Below the pieces are notes generated by a model that was not told the DNA's origin, made no database searches, and saw nothing but the letters and a program-made list of their open reading frames with translations. Positions 15,542 through 23,760 of a DNA stretch of 28,990 bases are shown in pieces. Within the stretch, counting starts at the first letter, position 1. Each line of letters starts with the position of its first letter. The stretch is from JAZDKP01 sp043802925 (GTDB taxonomy: Bacteria; Fibrobacterota; OXYB2-FULL-49-7; JAEUSG01): contig JAZDKP010000088.1 in the NCBI GenBank assembly GCA_043802925.1, forward strand, positions 1 to 28,990, given 5' to 3'. Made by a program: the position numbers and the translations under genes.

Positions 15542-15547
15542 CCTCCT
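15542..15547 (-). promoter_or_regulatory. Consensus Shine-Dalgarno AGGAGG of the exbB-like gene
   Basis: The minus strand reads AGGAGG with 5-nt spacing to ATG 15536. It decides the start of the ExbB-like protein and is the strongest ribosome site I saw among these minus-strand genes, most of which rely on overlaps. The 46-bp gap before exbB also holds an AT-rich TATTATATT stretch (about 15553-15561), which might be a promoter -10, but I see no matching -35. Confidence 0.8.
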
Positions 15548-15582
15548 TGGGACAATATAATAAATTCGTTTCGATTCCTATC

Positions 15583-18500
15583 CTAGTGCTGGACGTTAAT
15601 CGCCTGGATCTGCTCCTTGGCGAACTGCTTGGCTTCGTTGTCGCACCCGCTGCCCCGAACCTCGGTAAAAAGCTCCTTGGCCTTGCGCCAGGAGTTTTCC
15701 TTGTTATAACAGAACGCCAGGTAATTCTTGACCCAACAGAGGGCCGAGAACGCGGGGTACTGGCCCATAATGCGGATGTATCCTTTTTTTGCGTTCGGGT
15801 AGTCTTCCTTGCCCCAGGCGATGTTGGAAATCTGGAAGATGGCATTGGCCACGAAGTCGCTTTGGGGGTTCTTTTCCATGAAGGCATTGAACTCCTTGAT
15901 GGCACCGGACTGGTCGCCCAGGGAGAGCAGACATTCGGCGCGCAGGTACTGCGAGACCACGGAGAGCATGCCGGTGTCGCGCTCGGTGACCCCCTTGAAA
16001 GTCTCGCGCGCCTCGCGGTACTTTTTGAGGGAATAGAAGGCGTTCCCCTTGAAGTAAACGGCGTTGACCGTGTACCGGTTGTCGGGAAAGTCCCTGATCA
16101 TTTTATCGGCCCAGCTGATGACCTCGGCATACTTGTTCTGGTTGTTGAGCGCATCGATGATTTTAACCAGCGATGCGGAGCGGAGGTCCGCGCCGGCGTC
16201 AACATAGCGCTCGTAGATGACACGGTAGGACTCGACCGCCTGGTCGTATTTTTTCTGGGCCAGGTACACGTCGCCGATACCCATGCGCGCGATGACCTTG
16301 TCGGCCACATCGGGGCTGGAGGCCTCGATTTTTTCGTAGTTCTGAATGGCGCCCTCGGGGTCGGTTTTGGCCTTAAGTGAACCAATTTCACCCTGGGCGG
16401 CGCGGAAATATTCGATGTTGTCCTTCTTGACTTTTCCGTAAACGTCAATGGCTTTGGCGTCCTCACCCTTGGCCGCGTAGAGCTTGCCGAGCTGGTAGGC
16501 GGACGCGGAAAAGAGGAAATGGTCCGGGAAGTTCAGCGCCTTTTCGTAAAAAATGATCGCGGAATCGGGCTTTTCGAGGTTGTCACGGTAAATTTCGGCT
16601 TCCTTGAAGATGAAACTGGGCATGCTCGCAACGCCCGGGTTGTTCTTGAGAAACTTGGCAATGTAGGTGATGGCGTCGTTGTACTTTGCTTCGCCGGCCA
16701 GGGCTTCGGCAAAACCCAGGGCCGCATTCTCGACCATTTCGGACTTGGGGAACTGCGCGAAAATTTTATCGTAGGTGTCGCGCGCGTCCTTGTAGCCACC
16801 CAGCTGCGCGTGGGACTTGCCCAGGATATAGAGCGCGGCAGGGGTCAGCGCGTGCGACGGGTTCTTGGCATGGAACTCACTGAACTTCTCAACCGCCTCC
16901 TTATACTGCCGGTCACGGAAATAACTTTCGGCGACCTTGAAGGAAAACTGTATTGCGCGCGGTTCTTCGCAGCGGGGGTTGTTAAGGATTTCGTCGGTAA
17001 AGATGGCGCGCGCCTGCTTGTAGCTTCCCTTTTTCATGTAGGCATTGCCGATTTCACCGTAGAGTGTCATGAGGGTCACCGTGTCGCTCGCCAGTTTGAT
17101 GGCGCTCGTAAAAACCGTGATGGCACTATCGACAAGGTTGAGATCGTCGCCCATGAGCTTTTTGCCGATTTCGAGCCAAACCTGCGCCTTGGCCTGGTCG
17201 TCGGTCAGTTTGGCAAGCTGGCCCTGGTAATCCTGGATGATGGCGGAATCGGAGCCCGACACGCCGAGGATGTGGAATTTTTCGACCATGTTCGACTGGT
17301 TGGTCAGGTTGTCCAAGGTCTCGCGCGCCTTTTCCTTAAGGTTGAGCTTCATGTAGCACTTGCCCATTTCGAGAATGGCCTTTTCCACCCATTCACCGGC
17401 CTGATCGTACTCCGCGATGAGCGTCTCAAACTCCTTGATGGCCAGACGGTACTTGGTAACGGCTTCGGCGGTGTCTTTGGCCCCCTCGGCCATGGCCATG
17501 TATATACTGCCGAGCTCAAACTGGGTCTGCGCGGCCACGAAGCTTCCGGGGAAACGGTTGATGCTTTGACGGAGGTACTTTTGGGCCTTGACGTAGTCCT
17601 TGAGGCGGATGTGGTACAGGCCGATCTTAAGCGCGGACACGGGGTAGAAGGTGGAGGTACGGAAGTTTTCGCACACCTCGTTATAGGCCGTGATGGCCGT
17701 GAGCGTATCACCCTTGCTGTCGTAGGACTGGGCCAGAAGGAACTGCGCGTTGGCCGCGAATTCAGTGGTGGAATAGTTCTGGAGCACCTTGGCGTAGTTT
17801 TCGATAGCGTCGTCCCACATCTTTTCGTTGAAATAATAAGTGCCGATGTCGAGCTGGACGCGGGCCTGGTCCTCGATGACCTTGACGGAATTGATGGCCT
17901 TGGCAAAGGTGGCGTAGGCCTCCTTGACCTTGCCCAGCTTGAAGTAGACGCCTCCAAGTTCGATGTAGACCTTGCTGATGAGATCGCTCTGGACGTAGAC
18001 GTTGATGAACTTAAGGTAGGTCTCGGCCGCATTTTCGTACAGAACACGCACTGTATCAAGCGAGGCCTTCTTCTGCGCCTCGTCACCCGCGTTCTCGGCT
18101 TTGGTTTTCAGGACGTCCGCCTCTTTTTCGTACGCTTCGCCGATGGACTTCTGCGCGTCATCGACCAGGTCGGACTCTTTGAAGAAATCGATGATGATGC
18201 GATACTGTTCGCGCGCACGGTTGCCCTGGCCCATTTTGGTGAGGCAGTCGCCGATTTTCATGACCGCGTCGGAGAGGTACTCGGCCTTGACCTGCGTGGT
18301 GTCCGTGGCCATTTCGCGGATAAGGTCCTTGCGCGTATAGACTTTTTTGAAGATATCGCGGTGGATAACCACCGCACGGCCGCGGTCGAGATTGTAATAT
18401 TTACCGGGCTTGAGTTCCATCTGCCGGTATTTGGGGAAGTTTTGGGCCTCGGGCCGGTTCTGTTCGATTTTTTCGAGGTTCTGGATGGCCTTGGGGTAGT

Positions 18501-18921
18501 TCCGCTGGGGCTCGATTTCCATGTTGCCCAGCGCAATGTAGCAATCCGCAATCTGCTGTAGCACCTGCTCGGCCACAGGCGTGTTCGGGAATTTTTTGAG
18601 GAGCTTTTCGAACTCATAGATTGCGGTTTCGAACTGGTTGGCCGAAACCGCGGACTGCTTGATGGTGGAGGCCAATTGGAACATGCCGATTTGCGTGGCC
18701 GTGAGGCTGATGTCGTCGGTGTTTTTTCCGAAGTACTCGATGAGCGCCCGGATGCTGTCTTGGGCCGTCTTGGCGTCGCCGTTGGCCTGCAAGCCCTGGA
18801 TTTCGGAGAAACGGTTACCCGCCTCACGGCGGAGCTCGGAGAGGTTACGGATGTGGAAATAGTGCTCGTTGACGAGGGGCACCGAAATCACGGCCGCAAT
18901 GAGGAGAAGGGCGACGATCAT
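15583..18921 (-). CDS. Giant membrane-anchored TPR protein (1112 aa)
   Basis: A single N-terminal hydrophobic helix (MIVALLLIAAVISVPLVNEH) is followed by what looks like more than twenty TPR or TPR-like repeats that fill the chain, for example YYFNEKMWDDAIENYAKVLQ, YLLAQ-type helices such as NAQFLLAQSYDSKGDTLTAI, and ALYILGKSHAQLGGYKDARD. The repeats resemble those of YbgF/CpoB and BamD-type proteins, with K-F-P-x-S/x-P turns. The orientation implies a periplasmic solenoid. It starts 1 bp after the TGA of the lipoprotein gene with no visible Shine-Dalgarno, so it is probably translated by coupling, and it lies 46 bp before exbB. It could span part of the periplasm between the ExbB/ExbD motor and the lipoproteins; this is inferred from size and order. 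Confidence 0.9.
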   Translation of the reverse strand: MIVALLLIAAVISVPLVNEHYFHIRNLSELRREAGNRFSEIQGLQANGDAKTAQDSIRALIEYFGKNTDDISLTATQIGMFQLASTIKQSAVSANQFETAIYEFEKLLKKFPNTPVAEQVLQQIADCYIALGNMEIEPQRNYPKAIQNLEKIEQNRPEAQNFPKYRQMELKPGKYYNLDRGRAVVIHRDIFKKVYTRKDLIREMATDTTQVKAEYLSDAVMKIGDCLTKMGQGNRAREQYRIIIDFFKESDLVDDAQKSIGEAYEKEADVLKTKAENAGDEAQKKASLDTVRVLYENAAETYLKFINVYVQSDLISKVYIELGGVYFKLGKVKEAYATFAKAINSVKVIEDQARVQLDIGTYYFNEKMWDDAIENYAKVLQNYSTTEFAANAQFLLAQSYDSKGDTLTAITAYNEVCENFRTSTFYPVSALKIGLYHIRLKDYVKAQKYLRQSINRFPGSFVAAQTQFELGSIYMAMAEGAKDTAEAVTKYRLAIKEFETLIAEYDQAGEWVEKAILEMGKCYMKLNLKEKARETLDNLTNQSNMVEKFHILGVSGSDSAIIQDYQGQLAKLTDDQAKAQVWLEIGKKLMGDDLNLVDSAITVFTSAIKLASDTVTLMTLYGEIGNAYMKKGSYKQARAIFTDEILNNPRCEEPRAIQFSFKVAESYFRDRQYKEAVEKFSEFHAKNPSHALTPAALYILGKSHAQLGGYKDARDTYDKIFAQFPKSEMVENAALGFAEALAGEAKYNDAITYIAKFLKNNPGVASMPSFIFKEAEIYRDNLEKPDSAIIFYEKALNFPDHFLFSASAYQLGKLYAAKGEDAKAIDVYGKVKKDNIEYFRAAQGEIGSLKAKTDPEGAIQNYEKIEASSPDVADKVIARMGIGDVYLAQKKYDQAVESYRVIYERYVDAGADLRSASLVKIIDALNNQNKYAEVISWADKMIRDFPDNRYTVNAVYFKGNAFYSLKKYREARETFKGVTERDTGMLSVVSQYLRAECLLSLGDQSGAIKEFNAFMEKNPQSDFVANAIFQISNIAWGKEDYPNAKKGYIRIMGQYPAFSALCWVKNYLAFCYNKENSWRKAKELFTEVRGSGCDNEAKQFAKEQIQAINVQH

Positions 18922-18922
18922 A

Positions 18923-21367
18923 TCATTTTATCTCGATTTGACGCAGTGAAAACGCACCTTTGGATGGATCCGGGTTGTCCCCATAAGGAGCAAGACCTCG
19001 ATTGCCAAGATCATCTTCGGTCTCGATCCACATGTCCCAGATGCCCCCGGCCCACCCGCTGAAATCGACCCCGGTGAAAGCGGTATTCAGCAGCGCCCAC
19101 CCGATGCTCTGGTTGCCGCCCGGGCTGTACAGCGCGTTGACCTGGGCATTGACGGCTTCGTTGGAAAGGGTATAAACGATATTGGGTGCGGCGTACCGGC
19201 GCTCGCCGGTCGCGGGATCGCTTTCGATGAAACTGTTATGATAGTTGAACAGGAGCTTGACGGTCTTTATTTTACCGAACCCGATATCGCGGATCGCGGT
19301 CTGCTTTTTGGTGGAGATGAACTGCGACAGGTAGACGTCGAAACGTCCGTTCAAAAGCGAAAGGTCCGTGCACTTGTCGTTGCCGGGATTGAGGGGATTA
19401 TGGTAACACATCGGCGCATAGTCGGTAAATTCGAGGGGATTGTACTTGGGGCTGGCCAGCGCGTCGGTGGTGATGCTCCAGACAAACTGAGGGGGGATTT
19501 TGTCCCAGACATAGGTGTAGATGGTGCTGAACCTGGAGATGACGACGCGCGGCTCCTTGAAATACTTGCCGGTTCCGTAAGCGATGATGATGAACTCCTT
19601 GGTCCCGTCCTGGATGGACTTGGCGGTCACCGGCAGGCCGCGGAAGGCCTGGGGGTAAAGCCGACCATCGATATCAACAGAGAAATCGGCCGCCAGCGTA
19701 TGGTACAACTCGCTGCCCGAGGCCGCGGCGCCATAGCGTGCGGTCACGTAATCATTGATACTCGAGGCGGCCTTGACAGCGCTGTAATCGACGGCCGTGT
19801 GCCAGCCCAGGGCGTTCTGGTTGACGGAAGCGGCGGAGGTGTCCAGCGCGTTCTGCACCATGAAACTATTGAGGCTGGACTCGGAATAACCGAGGAGCGA
19901 ACCTGGCTTTACCATCTGGCTGATCTGCTCGGACACTTTATCCGTGCGGATCAGGGTGGTCATTTTGGTGCCGAGAGCGTAATCGGCCGCCGTCAGCCCG
20001 GCGGTCTTCTGGATTAAGCCTGCCAGCGGGGAAACCCGGTAACCGGTCCGGTAATCGAAATTGTTCAGCAGGGTCTTGGAAACCTGGCTGAAATCGTCGA
20101 GGGAGGCGGTTTCGGGCACGGTCTCGTAGATACAGTCCGGCCAAGCAATGTCCCCTGCCGCCACGGTGAAATCGTCGGGCAGCAGGACGCCCACCGTGGA
20201 GGTGGTGTAGAATTTGGACTGCGACTTGCGTGTCGCAATCCAAAAACAAACTGTTTTATCGAAGGTCGTGTCGCCGTAGGTTTCAAAGAACACGGGCACG
20301 ACGTCGCTCAGAAGGCACATGGTCTGGGTGTTCAGATTGGCCTCGCGAAGATAAACATTAGCCCGGGCCTGGTCGAGGACAACGCGCGCGCTGTAGGGCT
20401 GGATGCTGATGTCGTCGTAGAGAAGCCCGGGAATCGTATCGTTGTTGGCCTTGAGCCGCCGGATGAGGATCCACTTTTTACCGAGTCCGGGCAGGAGCGT
20501 ATCGCGGCGCGTAAATGCAGCTAACTTAGAAACCGTATCGACCGAATACTGGGTCAGGTAGGCTGCCAGTGTCAGGGTGTCGGGCCGGCTGAGGAGACCG
20601 TGGAAAAGCCGCTGGGTCCGGTTTTTTAGGATCGTATCATAAACAGGACCGGGACTCTTGACATAGGCAGTATCGCGCGCGTAGATCGGGATGGAATCGC
20701 CCTTGCTGATGGGAATCAGTGAAGAATACCTGTATAGAATGACTTTTTTCACGTCTGCGGTATCAAAGCTGCCCGTTATCGTAACGATATTGTTGGCCGC
20801 GTAGGGCGCGCCACTGTTGATTACAAACCGGGTCGTCAGACCGCCGAGAATGAGCGGGGCATACGAGATGTTGCCGGTAAACCCGCCCTGGAAATCGACG
20901 CTGTCGGTGCCCGGAGCCAAGTGGGTGACACTCTGCGCATAATATAGAATGTTGGACTTGTCGTGGTTGTCCTTTGGGTCGATATAAGCGATTGCGTTGA
21001 GAACCGGCAAGCTGTAGACCCTGCCTTCGCTCCGGTAATTGAGGGTGTCGCCCAGCAACACAAGCGAAGGATCGTTACAAATGAAACCGAGGAACTCAGG
21101 CTCGCTGGACCCGTATTGCCTGTAGATTTTATAAAGCGCGAACCCGGCCAGCTCCATCGCAGCCCATGTGGTGGAATCGCGCGCTATCCGGATGCAGTAG
21201 CGGTCAGAGCCGGAAATCAGGGTGTCCGAGACGGTGAGCCGCAGTGCGTTGCGATCCTGTGCATGCTCTTCGGGTTGAACAACTTTGTTCTTACTGTCGC
21301 ACGACAACACCGTCAGCGCAACCGTGCAAAACAGGATAATACGGAAAAAAGTTGTATTCATCATCAT
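18923..21367 (-). CDS. Large lipoprotein, paralogue C of three
   Basis: 814 residues with a lipoprotein signal (FFRIILFCTVALTVLSC, lipid Cys23, then DSK). The mature chain looks beta-rich with fibronectin/Ig-like stretches (FALYKIYRQYGSSEPEFLGF). It shares a block in its middle (LPGLGKKWILIRRL, DDISIQPYSARVVLDQARAN, VCFWIATRKSQ) and a C-terminal block (FKEPRVVISRF, YVWDKIPPQFVW, DIGFGKIKTVKLLFNY, IWDMWIETEDDLGNRGLAP) with the two genes upstream, so the three are tandem paralogues. It starts with three Met codons and overlaps the preceding gene as ATGA. No enzyme motif is visible. Anchored to the outer (or inner) membrane; function unknown. Confidence 0.88.
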   Translation of the reverse strand: MMMNTTFFRIILFCTVALTVLSCDSKNKVVQPEEHAQDRNALRLTVSDTLISGSDRYCIRIARDSTTWAAMELAGFALYKIYRQYGSSEPEFLGFICNDPSLVLLGDTLNYRSEGRVYSLPVLNAIAYIDPKDNHDKSNILYYAQSVTHLAPGTDSVDFQGGFTGNISYAPLILGGLTTRFVINSGAPYAANNIVTITGSFDTADVKKVILYRYSSLIPISKGDSIPIYARDTAYVKSPGPVYDTILKNRTQRLFHGLLSRPDTLTLAAYLTQYSVDTVSKLAAFTRRDTLLPGLGKKWILIRRLKANNDTIPGLLYDDISIQPYSARVVLDQARANVYLREANLNTQTMCLLSDVVPVFFETYGDTTFDKTVCFWIATRKSQSKFYTTSTVGVLLPDDFTVAAGDIAWPDCIYETVPETASLDDFSQVSKTLLNNFDYRTGYRVSPLAGLIQKTAGLTAADYALGTKMTTLIRTDKVSEQISQMVKPGSLLGYSESSLNSFMVQNALDTSAASVNQNALGWHTAVDYSAVKAASSINDYVTARYGAAASGSELYHTLAADFSVDIDGRLYPQAFRGLPVTAKSIQDGTKEFIIIAYGTGKYFKEPRVVISRFSTIYTYVWDKIPPQFVWSITTDALASPKYNPLEFTDYAPMCYHNPLNPGNDKCTDLSLLNGRFDVYLSQFISTKKQTAIRDIGFGKIKTVKLLFNYHNSFIESDPATGERRYAAPNIVYTLSNEAVNAQVNALYSPGGNQSIGWALLNTAFTGVDFSGWAGGIWDMWIETEDDLGNRGLAPYGDNPDPSKGAFSLRQIEIK

Positions 21368-23760
21368 TTAATCTCAAGGCTCCGAACCATGAACTTCCCC
21401 ATATTGACTTCGACCTTGTCTCCGCCGTAAGGCGCCACGCCGATGTTGCCTAAATCATCCGCAGTCTCGATCCATGTATCCCAGACACCGCTCTGCCAGC
21501 TGCTGGCATCAATCCCCTTAAAAACCGTCTCATAGATACCGAAACTCCGCTTGGTATACGTGGCATAATCCCCCTGCACTTGTTTTGCGATCTGCTCCCC
21601 TTTCAACGGGATGCGCTTGATGGGCGTCCCATCACGGTATTCACGGAGGTTGCTGATGGGATCCGCGTTAAAGCTGGTATCCCGGTAATGGAAACAGAGT
21701 GTGACCGAGGTGATTTTACCGAAACCGGCGTCGCGCACCGCGCCTTCGACGCCGTTTTTATCGCTTTCCAGATAAACGTCAAAAATATTGTTCAGCAGCG
21801 TCAGGTTGGACACGCGATCGTTGGCGCCGTTTTTAGGATCGCGGTAGTACATGGGCGCATACTTGAGGTTGACCGCGGGATCGTACTGTTTGTTCCAGGT
21901 GGCATGGGGCGGCATTTTGTCCCAGACATAAGCCCAGTTGGAAGAGGCGGTGGAAAGAAAGACGCGGGGCTCGCCGAAATATTTGCCTCGCACGTAGGCG
22001 ATGATGACGAACTCCTTGGAACCGGCCTTGGCGTCGTCGATGTTGAGCGGCAGGTTCCGGAAGGGGTTGATATAAAGGTACTTATCCTGCGACACGCAAT
22101 ATTCGTCGTAGGAGGTCCGGTTGTACAGCGTCCGGAGGCTGTCGTTGCTAGCAATAGTATGCCACCCGTTTGTCTGGACAGGGACCGGAACGCTGCGGTC
22201 GAAATAAATCAGGACATCATCAAACAGGTTCGTCTGCGGAATCTGCCGGCCCAGGCGGGATTCCTGATACCCCAGAATAGAACCGGGAGCCACGGTCAGG
22301 GCCAAAACCAGTGGATCAAGTTCAGGCTTTGTGACTTTTACGGAACCGTTCAGCGATGAAACACGGAAACCCATCGTGTCATTGATACCAATCGATCCGA
22401 TCACGGCCCCATACTGATCCAGAACAAATGATTTAGAGGGTGTTTCGAGAATACAGTCGGGCAGTTTGATTGTTGTGTCGATATAATAGGTATTAATCAG
22501 CCCAAAAGGTATTTCATTGACGTTCTGAAAAAACTGGGTGCTCATGTTCCGCGTCGCCACCCAGAGAGTCACAGAATCCGCGAACGTGGTGTCGAAGGCC
22601 CGGAAACTGAAGGGCACGTCATCGTTGAGCAGGCAGACCTTGCGTTCGCGTTCGTTGGTCCGGACGCGGGCGCGGCTGTAATCCAACAAAAGCTCGGCCA
22701 CGTAGGGCTGGATGTCAATGTCGTCGGTGAGCGGGTTCCAGATGGAGTCGGAACCTGTGGAATCGAGCCCGCGCAGCATGAGCCATTTTTTTCCGAGTCC
22801 CGGAACCAGGGTGTCGGTGCGGGAGAAAGAGGCGATGCCGTCCGCATCCATGGCGTACGCGCTGAAATAGGTGCTGAAGGCGGCCCGGGAGACGGTATCG
22901 GTTCGGCCGAGTTTTCCAAACGGGACCTTCATGATGAGCGTATCGGTGTCAGCCACGGCCGTCAGCTTGACATAGCTGATACTTTTCCGGCGGAGGAGCG
23001 AGACCGTGGAGTCAGCGCCGAACTGGAGCGTATCAGTCATTTTGAGCTGGAAGGTGGCGTGGGTGTCACCTTTGGCGGAATCGATTTTGATAAGCCAGCG
23101 AATGAGGGTGTCCATGGGCAAAATCTGCGAATAACGGTAAACAATCAGTTTGGAAACCCGGGCGGCGTCAAACTTGCCGCTGACGCTCACCACATTGTCC
23201 GGCGTGTAGGCCCGCCCTTCGTCAATAAGTAGCCTAACCGGGGAGCCTCCGCCGAAAACTTCGGAGGAAAAACGGACCGGATTGACGAAGCCAACGGAAA
23301 AATCATCGCCCGATGCGGCCGCGTCCATTCCAGTGATGGCCGAAAGACCGTAGGAAAAAGACTGGAGCGAGCGATTGTTGACCGTGTCGTAGACCGAGTC
23401 GGCGTTGGTGAAAACGAGGGAATCGACCTTGTCGCGCGAATCGCGGTAGGTCAGCGTGTTGCCCGGCGTGAACGCGGCCCACCGGCCAAAGCTCCGCGCC
23501 ACAAGCGTCGGGTTTTCGCTACCCGCAGCCCGGCGGTAAACGTTGATGAGCGCGGGCTGGGCCAGGAGGGGGGCTTCCCAGGTCACGGTGTCGCGGGAGA
23601 ACTTGATTTTATAGACCCCGTTGCCCATGTCCGTCACGGTAAAGTTCATGGCGTTGGATGCACCCGAAGCGGAAGGCTTGACCGCCTTTTCGCACGACCA
23701 CAAGGCCAGACAGGCAAGGACGGCAAGCAGGGATAGGATGTTCTGGCGCGTGTATATCAT
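21364..23760 (-). CDS. Large lipoprotein, paralogue B of three
   Basis: 798 residues, lipoprotein signal LLAVLACLALWSC (Cys23, then EKAVKPS). It shares the family blocks: LVPGLGKKWLMLRGL, DDIDIQPYVAELLLDYSRAR, KVCLLNDDVPFSF, LWVATRNMS, KYFGEPRVFLST, YVWDKMPPHATW, DAGFGKITSVTLCFHYRD, VWDTWIETADDLGNIGVAP. The first 100 residues contain an fn3-like strand pattern (INVYRRAAGSENPTLVARS). The mature N-terminus EKAVKPS nearly matches EKPVKPS of paralogue A, pointing to recent common descent. It has 4-bp overlaps on both sides. No catalytic motif is seen; a structural or ligand-binding envelope role is likely. Confidence 0.88.
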   Translation of the reverse strand: MIYTRQNILSLLAVLACLALWSCEKAVKPSASGASNAMNFTVTDMGNGVYKIKFSRDTVTWEAPLLAQPALINVYRRAAGSENPTLVARSFGRWAAFTPGNTLTYRDSRDKVDSLVFTNADSVYDTVNNRSLQSFSYGLSAITGMDAAASGDDFSVGFVNPVRFSSEVFGGGSPVRLLIDEGRAYTPDNVVSVSGKFDAARVSKLIVYRYSQILPMDTLIRWLIKIDSAKGDTHATFQLKMTDTLQFGADSTVSLLRRKSISYVKLTAVADTDTLIMKVPFGKLGRTDTVSRAAFSTYFSAYAMDADGIASFSRTDTLVPGLGKKWLMLRGLDSTGSDSIWNPLTDDIDIQPYVAELLLDYSRARVRTNERERKVCLLNDDVPFSFRAFDTTFADSVTLWVATRNMSTQFFQNVNEIPFGLINTYYIDTTIKLPDCILETPSKSFVLDQYGAVIGSIGINDTMGFRVSSLNGSVKVTKPELDPLVLALTVAPGSILGYQESRLGRQIPQTNLFDDVLIYFDRSVPVPVQTNGWHTIASNDSLRTLYNRTSYDEYCVSQDKYLYINPFRNLPLNIDDAKAGSKEFVIIAYVRGKYFGEPRVFLSTASSNWAYVWDKMPPHATWNKQYDPAVNLKYAPMYYRDPKNGANDRVSNLTLLNNIFDVYLESDKNGVEGAVRDAGFGKITSVTLCFHYRDTSFNADPISNLREYRDGTPIKRIPLKGEQIAKQVQGDYATYTKRSFGIYETVFKGIDASSWQSGVWDTWIETADDLGNIGVAPYGGDKVEVNMGKFMVRSLEIK

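Noticed and set aside
15537..15905. Extension of the ExbB frame upstream of ATG 15536
   Set aside because: It would overlap the TPR gene extensively and lacks family similarity; the AGGAGG site fixes the shorter start.
16519..18561. 680-residue open frame on the plus strand opposite the giant TPR gene
   Set aside because: It is a mirror frame of a GC-rich coding sequence. The minus-strand TPR repeats and membrane helix are clear, and the plus translation has no domain, export signal or ribosome site.
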